From an uncultured Verrucomicrobiota bacterium (GTDB lineage Bacteria > Verrucomicrobiota > Verrucomicrobiia > Limisphaerales > UBA9464), in assembly GCA_903821635.1 (NCBI GenBank), contig CAIJLV010000110.1:1-39773 (forward strand): DNA of 39,773 nt, read 5' to 3'. Within the stretch, counting starts at the first letter, position 1, and every line of letters begins with the position of its first letter. Of this stretch, positions 33,930-39,773 are shown one piece after another. The position numbers and the translations under genes were made by a program. The notes under the pieces were generated by a model, which was given only the letters and a program-made list of their open reading frames with translations, ran no database searches and was not told the origin of the DNA.

Positions 33930-35477
33930 ATGCTGCTGGTTGAACGCATCCTTACCCTTGGGCTCGGGCTCGTCATTGGCGTGGCCCTTGGCTGGTTATT
34001 CCGAGCGCTCAAGCAGACGGCCCCCGACTCCCGGATCGAAGCCGAGTTGCGGGCGCAAGTCGCGAGCCGCGAAGCGGAGTTGAGCCAACTGCGCGCCTCG
34101 ACCGGTGAAGCCGGTTCAGCCCGGGCGGCCGCCGAGGCCAGCCGGGCCGCCGCCGAACAACTCGGCTTGGAACGGGGCCGGGAAGCCCAAGAGGCCCACG
34201 AACGCGCCATTTTTCTCCGGGATCAACTCGCCACCCGGGAGACGGAACTGGCCACCGCCCGGGCGGAGATCGGCACCGGCACCACCCTGTTGGCGGAGCA
34301 ACGCCGCGTTCACGCCGAGCAAACGCGCAGCTTGCGGGAGACCCACGACACGGCTCTCGCCGAAGCGCGCGCCGCCCAAGAGCGGGCGCTGGCCGCTTTG
34401 CGCGACCAATTCAAGGCTACGGCCGCCGAGGCGCTCGCCGCGAACAACCCCAAGTTTCTCGAACTCGCCAACGAGTTGTTCGCCCGTTTCCAAGTGACTT
34501 CCGAAGGGGACCTTACCCAGCGGCAGGAAAAGATCGCCGCGCTGGTGCGCCCGTTGGAAGCGCAGTTGCGCGATTACCAAGAGCGGCTCCAGCAATCCGA
34601 TTCCCAGCAACAATCGGCCCTCGGCCAAGTGAAACAGCAGCTCGAGGGGCTCGCCACCCAGAGTCAGACCTTGGCCAACGAGACCCAGCGGCTGCGCGTG
34701 GTGCTCAGCTCAAACCAGGCCCGCGGGCGTTGGGGTGAGGAAACTCTGCGGCGTGTGGTCGAGGCCGCTGGTCTGAGCACGCATTGCGACTTCACGGAGC
34801 AGCTCAAGGAAGGGGACAGTAAACCGGACCTCGTCGTGCGCCTCCCGGGTAACCGCGTGATCATCGTGGATTCCAAGGTGCCGGACCTCGAATTTCTCAA
34901 CGCGCTCAACCTCGCGGACGAAACGAAACGTGCCGACGCCCTGCACGAACACGCCGCCAAACTCAAAACCACGATCAAGTCGCTCGCCGATCGCGATTAC
35001 CCGGCCCAGTTTGCCAACGCGCTGGACTACGTCGTCCTGTTCCTACCGGCCGAATCCCTGTTCAGCGCCGCCCTTGAGGGTGATCGCGACCTGATTGTGT
35101 GGGCCGCTGAGCGCCGCATTTTGCTGGCGACGCCGGCCTCGCTCATTGCGCTCCTGCGCAGCGTCGCCGTCAGTTGGCAGCAACACGACCAGTCGATGAA
35201 CGCGCGGGCCATCGCCGAGGCCGCCCGGGAATTGTTCGAACGCGTGCTGAAGTTCATCGACCACTTCGAATCCATCCGCGACGGCCTGCAAAAGACCAAC
35301 GAGGCCTACAATCGCGCGCTCGCCAGTTACGAAACCCGGGTGCGGCCGCAGGGCGAGAAGTTGGCCAAACTGGGCGCCGCGTTGGAGCATCGGCAAATGG
35401 CGGACGTGGAACCCGTGGACGCGGTGCTGCGGTTGCCGCCCACCGCCGCTCCGGCCAACCCTTCGGAGCGGCCCTGA
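33930..35477 (+). CDS. rmuC: RmuC-family DNA recombination protein
   Basis: 515 residues from the ATG at 33930. In-frame TTG codons at 33900 and 33912 are alternatives, but the ATG places the single hydrophobic helix (LTLGLGLVIGVALGWLF) at the usual N-terminal position. A long coiled coil (about 35-180) with A/E/R/Q-rich heptads follows. The RmuC nuclease-like domain (about 260-440) contains SNQARGRWGEETLRRVVEAAGL and the PD-(D/E)xK-type KPDLVVRLPGNRVIIVDSK. RmuC limits inversion of short repeats and is thought to cleave DNA structures. A possible role at the palindromes just upstream is speculation. It is convergent with the LOG gene. Confidence 0.92.
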   Translation: MLLVERILTLGLGLVIGVALGWLFRALKQTAPDSRIEAELRAQVASREAELSQLRASTGEAGSARAAAEASRAAAEQLGLERGREAQEAHERAIFLRDQLATRETELATARAEIGTGTTLLAEQRRVHAEQTRSLRETHDTALAEARAAQERALAALRDQFKATAAEALAANNPKFLELANELFARFQVTSEGDLTQRQEKIAALVRPLEAQLRDYQERLQQSDSQQQSALGQVKQQLEGLATQSQTLANETQRLRVVLSSNQARGRWGEETLRRVVEAAGLSTHCDFTEQLKEGDSKPDLVVRLPGNRVIIVDSKVPDLEFLNALNLADETKRADALHEHAAKLKTTIKSLADRDYPAQFANALDYVVLFLPAESLFSAALEGDRDLIVWAAERRILLATPASLIALLRSVAVSWQQHDQSMNARAIAEAARELFERVLKFIDHFESIRDGLQKTNEAYNRALASYETRVRPQGEKLAKLGAALEHRQMADVEPVDAVLRLPPTAAPANPSERP

Positions 35478-35505
35478 GCTTGCCCGGCGCGGCCCGCCGC
35501 CACGG

Positions 35506-36537
35506 TCACAACCCGTTCAGCACATCGATCAGTTGGCGCAAGCGACCGTAGGCGCGGCGGTTGAATCCGAACGCGATGCGCGCCAATTCCACTTGTTCGT
35601 CCGCCTCGATTTCCTCGGGGGTCGCCGTGATGGAGCGGAAGGGCGAGCCTTCGATGATGTCGCTGAAATCTTCGTTCAACGCTTCGAGCGCCGACGGGCT
35701 GGGGGAATGTTGCAGCCGGATCACCATCTGGTCCTTCACAAACCGGGTGGAATGGAAGTTCCGGTAGAAGCGCCGGATTGTCTTCACCGCTTCCGCCGGG
35801 CTGTCGGTGATCTGGTAGAGATTGAGATCCTCGTCTGAGATCAGGTGGTTGCGGAGCAGGTGTTCACGCACGTGTTTGTCCCACGTTTTCCAAAACGTGC
35901 CGCCCGGCCGATCCACCAAGACGAGCGGCATGAGCTTGCTCTTGCCGGTCTGCATGAGGGTCAGGGATTCGTAGCCTTCATCCATGGTGCCGAAGCCGCC
36001 GGGGAACAACACGATGGCATCGGAGTGCCGGATAAAGGTGAGCTTGCGGGTGAAGAAGTATTTGAAGGTCACCAACTTCTTGTCCTCGGCGATGACCGGG
36101 TTGGCCGATTGTTCCCACGGCAGGCGAATGTTTGCCCCGAAGCTGCGCTCCACGCCGGCGCCTTCGTGGCCGGCTTGCATGATGCCCGGGCCAGCACCGG
36201 TGATGACCATGTAACCCACTTCGGCCAAGCGCCGGCCTAGTTCGACCGCCAGTTGATATTCGAGGTCGTCGGGTTGGAGGCGGGCGGAACCGAAGATCGT
36301 CACCTTGCGGATGCCTTCGTAGGGCGCGAACAGCCGAAACGCATACCGCAGTTCGCGCAGGGCGGTCTGGATGACTTTCACGTCGCCGCGGTGCTCCACG
36401 TCCTTCAGCAGCTTAAGCCCGTTTTCAATGACGTCGGTGACGAGGTCCGGGTTGTGGCCGCCGCCCTTGTAGGCAATCAGTTCGGCAATGCGCCGCCGCA
36501 GTTCGGGATCTTGGGGGGGTCTCTCAGTGCGCTCCAT
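35506..36537 (-). CDS. LOG-family nucleotide 5'-monophosphate hydrolase (COG1611-type)
   Basis: 343 residues. The Rossmann-like core has KVTIFGSARLQPDD, the loop MVITGAGPGIMQAGHEGAG and the family signature FPGGFGTMDE (PGGxGTxxE), which in LOG enzymes cleaves the N-glycosidic bond of nucleoside monophosphates (originally cytokinin ribotides). It is longer than the ~200-residue minimal type. A helical N-terminal part (RIAELIAYKGGG to about 80) and a C-terminal arm (about 270-343) are typical of the long bacterial form. Cytoplasmic; the physiological substrate is unknown. The XylR-like gene lies upstream on the same strand with a 53-base gap. Confidence 0.9.
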   Translation of the reverse strand: MERTERPPQDPELRRRIAELIAYKGGGHNPDLVTDVIENGLKLLKDVEHRGDVKVIQTALRELRYAFRLFAPYEGIRKVTIFGSARLQPDDLEYQLAVELGRRLAEVGYMVITGAGPGIMQAGHEGAGVERSFGANIRLPWEQSANPVIAEDKKLVTFKYFFTRKLTFIRHSDAIVLFPGGFGTMDEGYESLTLMQTGKSKLMPLVLVDRPGGTFWKTWDKHVREHLLRNHLISDEDLNLYQITDSPAEAVKTIRRFYRNFHSTRFVKDQMVIRLQHSPSPSALEALNEDFSDIIEGSPFRSITATPEEIEADEQVELARIAFGFNRRAYGRLRQLIDVLNGL

Positions 36538-36590
36538 CGCTCAGAACCTATCGCCGCGCGGCGGCGAGGCAACCCGGGTTTAGCCCCGGC

Positions 36591-37793
36591 TTACGGGATC
36601 CGAACGGACGTCAACGGTAACGCACCGGACTGACTCCGCTTCCCCGCACGATAGTCGCTGGCGGTCACACCGACTTGTCGTTTGAAGGCGACGCTCAGAT
36701 ATTCCACGTGCTTAAAGCCGGCCCGGTCGGCGATGAGCGCCAGGGAGAGGTCGGTCTCGGCCAGTAGGCGTTTCACCCGGTCCACCTTCACGGCCATGAT
36801 CTGTTCGTGGGGCGAACGCCCGAGCAGTTTCTGAAATCGGGTTTCCAAAACGCGCCGGGAAAGCGGCACCTGCTTCACGATGTCGGCCACGGTGATGCCG
36901 TGGCAGGCGTGTTCCCGGATGAACCGCACCGCGGTGGAAATGTGGCGGTCGGCCACCGCCACCACATCCGTGCTTTGCCGCGTGGCGACGCCCAGCGGGA
37001 CGAAGAGCCGGCCTTCACCCCGGAGCTTTTCCCCGCGCATCAGGCGATCAAGCAGCGAAGCCGCCTCGTAACCGGTCCGGCGCACGTCGGGAATGACACT
37101 GGAGAGCGGGGGATCCGCGAGGTCACAGAGCAGTTCGTCATTATCCACGCCCAAGACGGCGACTTGATCCGGCACCGCGAGGCCAAGGCGGCGGCAGGCT
37201 TCCAATACCTGCACGCCGCGAATGTCGTAGCCGGCAAAGACGCCGATGGGCTTCGGCAACGCCTTGAGCCAGCGCATGAGGCTAGGTAATTCGGATTCCC
37301 AATCCGGCGCCCCGTCCGCCCGCCCCGCCTTGACGGGGGCCGCAAAATCCCAGCAGCGCAGGCCGTGCCCGGTCACGTGGGCGGTAAAAGCGTCATGCCG
37401 CCAGCGGGACCAGTTGAAGCGGGCATCACCCACGTAGGCAAACTGGCTGAAACCGCGTTCGCGCAGATGCTCCGCCGCCGCGTGCGCGATGGCCCGGTCA
37501 TCGGTTTCCAGCCAGGGCAAGTCCGGCAAGAGCCGCGCCGCGCTGACATCCACCGCCGGCAACCGGGCGGACGCCACCGCCTTGGCAATGGCCGGAGTTT
37601 CAATGCGCGCGATGATCCCGTCACCTTTCCACCCCTTGAGCCACGGCGGCGGCGCCGCGCCGCGGCCCGCTTCAGCGAGCGCAAGGGTCCACGGACCGTG
37701 GTGCCGCAACCATTCGCGGACGCCGTGTAAAAGTTCCCGGGCGTAGGCGTTCGAGGTCTCGATGACCAGGGCAACTTTCGGCGGACGATTCAT
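36591..37793 (-). CDS. XylR-type AraC-family regulator with periplasmic-binding-fold sensor
   Basis: 400 residues from the ATG at 37793 (MNRPPKVALVIETSNAYARELL), preferred to the ATG at 37835. Residues 1-270 form a LacI/periplasmic-binding-like sensor (HAAAEHLRERGFSQFAYVGD, VFAGYDIRGVQVLEACRRLGLAVPDQVAVLGVDNDELLCDLADPPLSSV). The C-terminal 110 residues are an AraC double helix-turn-helix (HGITVADIVKQVPLSRRVLETRFQKLLGRSPHEQI and LIADRAGFKHVEYLSVAFKRQVGV). Regulators of this shape sense sugars such as xylose. It diverges from the DUF1552 gene with 364 bases between the starts, so it may control it, but no operator was recognised. Confidence 0.93.
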   Translation of the reverse strand: MNRPPKVALVIETSNAYARELLHGVREWLRHHGPWTLALAEAGRGAAPPPWLKGWKGDGIIARIETPAIAKAVASARLPAVDVSAARLLPDLPWLETDDRAIAHAAAEHLRERGFSQFAYVGDARFNWSRWRHDAFTAHVTGHGLRCWDFAAPVKAGRADGAPDWESELPSLMRWLKALPKPIGVFAGYDIRGVQVLEACRRLGLAVPDQVAVLGVDNDELLCDLADPPLSSVIPDVRRTGYEAASLLDRLMRGEKLRGEGRLFVPLGVATRQSTDVVAVADRHISTAVRFIREHACHGITVADIVKQVPLSRRVLETRFQKLLGRSPHEQIMAVKVDRVKRLLAETDLSLALIADRAGFKHVEYLSVAFKRQVGVTASDYRAGKRSQSGALPLTSVRIP

Positions 37794-38157
37794 GCGGTGG
37801 TGGTGAAGTTCTGACGCCCCCGCCGCCTTCCTCAACGTCTAAAGCCACAACTGGCCGCCGCGGGCCTTACGGAAACCCGTAGCTCGCCTGAACCCCGAGG
37901 GGCAGTTCGAGCCCCCACCACGCGAGGAGCAACCCGGTCCAAAGCAGGAAAAAGCCCACTGAATAAGACCCCTTGGTGGCGCTGAGCCGCCGCCGCCGTA
38001 TGCCGGCTGATCGCCCACCCACAGCCGCTTGGGCGGGAGCCCACACCGCAGGCCTAGCGCCGCCGCAGCAACTTCAACCCCGCCAGAATTTCTCCACCCC
38101 GAAGACTTGTCATGAATGCCCAGCGGGGTAATTTCATCGGAAATCTCCACACTGGTT
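37794..38157. other. 364-base divergent intergenic region
   Basis: It lies between the XylR-type regulator and the DUF1552 gene. It should hold both promoters, but no clear -35/-10 pair was identified. It also contains one possible short membrane-protein ORF on the minus strand (37867-38022). Longer frames across this region lack protein-like sequence. Confidence 0.6.
37867..38022 (-). CDS. Possible 51-residue single-span membrane protein
   Basis: GTG start at 38022, TAA stop at 37867; an alternative GTG is at 38046. The product has a basic N-terminal part (SAGIRRRRLSATKGSYS) followed by one convincing hydrophobic, Trp-rich helix (VGFFLLWTGLLLAWWGLEL) and a short tail (PLGVQASYGFP). The positive-inside charge pattern fits an inner-membrane miniprotein. 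The evidence is only the helix and its clean stop; no ribosome site or homolog is known to me. Confidence 0.35.
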   Translation of the reverse strand: MGGRSAGIRRRRLSATKGSYSVGFFLLWTGLLLAWWGLELPLGVQASYGFP

Positions 38158-39507
38158 ATGGCTCAACACCTGCAAATTCGCCGCCGGACCTTCCTCCGGG
38201 GACTGGGCACCACGATGGCGCTGCCCCTGCTCGAATCGCTGGTGCCGACCACGGCCCAAGCCAACCCGGGCACACCCTCCACCCCACCGCGCCGCATGGC
38301 GTTCGTTTACGTCCCCAACGGCGCCGACATGGCCAATTGGACCCCCCAAGACGTCGGTTCGAAATTTGCCCTGCCCCCCACCCTGGAACCCCTCTCCGAC
38401 CTCCGCCGCGAATTGCTCGTGCTCAGCGGCCTCGCCCTCGACAAAGGCCGCGCCAACGGTGACGGCGCCGGCGACCATGCCCGCGCCTCTTCCTCCTTCC
38501 TCACCGCGGCCCAACCCCGGAAAACCGCCGGGGCCGACCTCCGCGTAGGGGTCTCCGTCGATCAACTCACGGCCCAAAAAATCGGTGACCTGACCTCCCT
38601 CCGCTCCCTCGAGCTCGGTTGCGATCGCAGTCAGATCTCCGGCAACTGCGATTCCGGCTACGCCTGCGCTTACTCCTTCAACGTCTCCTGGCGCACCCCC
38701 ACCGCGCCGATGCCCCCCGAGACCAATCCCCGGCTCGCCTTCGAACGCGTGTTCGCCTCCGACGACGCCAAACTCACCGCCGAAGCCCGCGCCCGCCGCC
38801 TCACCCAACGCAAGAGCGTGCTCGATTTCGTGCTGGAAGACGCCCGCCGCCTCGCGCCCAAACTCGGCACCTCAGACCAACGCAAGCTGGACGAATACCT
38901 CGCCTCCGTCCGAGACCTCGAACGCCGCATCGAACACGCCGAAAAAGCGTCCGCCGAACTGCCCCGCGGCCAATTCCTCGAAGACGTGACCGGCGATCGC
39001 AAGGCCCACATTCGGTTGATGTATGACCTGCTGACCCTCGCCTTTCAGACCGACAGCACCCGCATCTCGACCTTTGTCGTCGCCCACGACGGCAGCAACA
39101 GCCCCTACCCCTTCATCGACGTGCGAGAAGGGCACCACGATCTCTCGCACCACCAAAACGATCCCGAAAAAAAAGCCAAAATCGCCCGCATCAACAAGTT
39201 CCACATCGAGCAATTCGCCTACTTCCTCCAGCGCCTCAAAGCCACCCCGGAAGGCGAAGGCACGCTGCTCGACAACTGCATGATCATGTATGGCTCGGGC
39301 TTGGCCGACGGCAACCAGCACGCCCACCACGACCTGCCCATCCTCCTGGCCGGCCGCGGTGGCGGCACCCTCTCACCCGGCCGCCATGTGCGCTACGCCA
39401 AGGACACCCCGCTGGCCAACCTCTATGTGGACCTGATGGACCGCATGGGCGTGCACCAAGACCGCTTCGGCGACAGCACCGGCCGGTTGGCGCAACTGAC
39501 GACCTGA
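38158..39507 (+). CDS. DUF1552 protein with Tat signal
   Basis: 449 residues from the ATG at 38158 (MAQHLQIRRRTFLRGLGTTMALPLLESL). The extension to 38116 is rejected because the twin-arginine RRRTFLRG then lies too deep. After the signal (cleavage near TTAQA), RRMAFVYVPNGADMANWTP and the RDLERRIEHAEKASAELP helix are typical of DUF1552. The C-terminal half has DSTRISTFVVAHDGSN, EGHHDLSHHQND and MIMYGSGLADGNQHAHHDLP, which place many His/Asp residues like an alkaline-phosphatase/sulfatase-type metal centre. The family is periplasmic, common in Planctomycetes and Verrucomicrobia, and usually follows a DUF1592/DUF1588 cytochrome-like gene. That partner is not upstream here. The substrate is unknown. 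Confidence 0.92.
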   Translation: MAQHLQIRRRTFLRGLGTTMALPLLESLVPTTAQANPGTPSTPPRRMAFVYVPNGADMANWTPQDVGSKFALPPTLEPLSDLRRELLVLSGLALDKGRANGDGAGDHARASSSFLTAAQPRKTAGADLRVGVSVDQLTAQKIGDLTSLRSLELGCDRSQISGNCDSGYACAYSFNVSWRTPTAPMPPETNPRLAFERVFASDDAKLTAEARARRLTQRKSVLDFVLEDARRLAPKLGTSDQRKLDEYLASVRDLERRIEHAEKASAELPRGQFLEDVTGDRKAHIRLMYDLLTLAFQTDSTRISTFVVAHDGSNSPYPFIDVREGHHDLSHHQNDPEKKAKIARINKFHIEQFAYFLQRLKATPEGEGTLLDNCMIMYGSGLADGNQHAHHDLPILLAGRGGGTLSPGRHVRYAKDTPLANLYVDLMDRMGVHQDRFGDSTGRLAQLTT

Positions 39508-39758
39508 ACCACGGGCCACTCCGGTTGCCCACAAGAACCCTCCCCGCGCCCCATCCTCGGCTCAGATTCCGCAGTCGGTTTGCGCGGCGTTCCGGCGACC
39601 AACTTACGGACTCGGTTTTGGAGATCACTGCGGGACAACGGGTTACAAAACACACGTTTCCTAAACCCAACACTATGGCGACAAACAGGGCTGAAAATTG
39701 TCGCTTAATACTCTGTTAGGCTTACTTCCGCCCCCTTTACCACTATCGTTCCCACTCC
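39508..39758 (+). promoter_or_regulatory. Downstream intergenic region with a small inverted repeat
   Basis: A GC-rich half is followed by an A/T-richer half. The 7-base repeat GCGACAA at 39678-39684 is inverted as TTGTCGC at 39698-39704. It lies 55-81 bases ahead of a possible gene start, in a position an operator or promoter element would occupy. No terminator was recognised after the DUF1552 stop. Confidence 0.35.
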
Positions 39759-39773
39759 ATGATAAAATACGCA
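39759..39773 (+). CDS. Possible start of a gene cut by the window edge
   Basis: ATG followed by ATA AAA TAC GCA (MIKYA) runs off the edge. It is preceded by the A/T-richer region. Five codons cannot establish a gene; it is listed only as a possible start. Confidence 0.25.

Noticed and set aside
39525..39719. A 64-codon plus-strand frame after DUF1552
   Set aside because: Arg/Pro-rich start, no ribosome site and no protein-like pattern; probably chance.

Overview
The window is about 63% GC by eye and reads as a chromosomal segment of a Verrucomicrobiota bacterium. The evidence is the combination of very large FG-GAP/VCBS + ASPIC/UnbV (CRTAC1-like) exported proteins, a PA14/Ig-type surface protein, a DUF1552 Tat-exported protein, an XylR-type AraC regulator, a Tat-exported sugar-isomerase-like protein with a nucleoside-symporter-family permease, and weak or absent Shine-Dalgarno sequences at most starts. 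No rRNA, tRNA, CRISPR array, transposase or phage gene was seen. The phylum call is an inference from gene content.

Left third (1-16 kb, all minus strand): a partial cupin/mannose-6-phosphate-isomerase-like gene, then two giant CRTAC1-like genes separated by 3 bases. Next come a 1197-residue PA14/Ig-domain secreted protein with its own terminator and a third giant CRTAC1-like gene. The three giants (about 1230-1240 residues each) share one architecture: signal peptide, seven or more Ca-binding DxDxDG repeats, an ASPIC/UnbV domain, a second set of repeats and a second ASPIC/UnbV domain. They look like products of an internal duplication followed by gene duplication. I read this region as a cell-surface or secreted protein locus.

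Middle (16-28 kb): a DUF481 outer-membrane protein, a GT-C-type membrane glycosyltransferase, an orphan NtrC-type response regulator, the sugar-isomerase-like gene, and an NHS-family MFS permease. These are followed by a small alanine-rich exported repeat protein with a strong-looking promoter and a textbook terminator, an M50-like membrane metalloprotease whose start codon is fused to that terminator, an AraC regulator, a cysteine-rich small protein, bioD, and a PQQ-type beta-propeller protein.

Right part (28-39.8 kb): a livHMGF branched-chain amino acid ABC transporter (permeases and ATPases, no binding protein in the window). Three of its junctions are each filled by a different palindromic element. 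The element between livH and livM encodes a four-helix-bundle (23S rRNA intervening-sequence-type) protein between inverted arrays of the heptamer CTGGATG. Downstream come two tandem paralogous proteins of unknown function, rmuC, a LOG-family nucleotide hydrolase, an XylR-type AraC regulator, and a DUF1552 protein. A possible further gene start lies in the last 15 bases.

The most unusual signals are the four-helix-bundle cassette and the other palindromes in the liv operon, the three double-length CRTAC1 paralogs (one with a G/V-rich insertion encoded by a quadruplex-forming tract), the alanine-rich repeat protein, and the unknown paralog pair.
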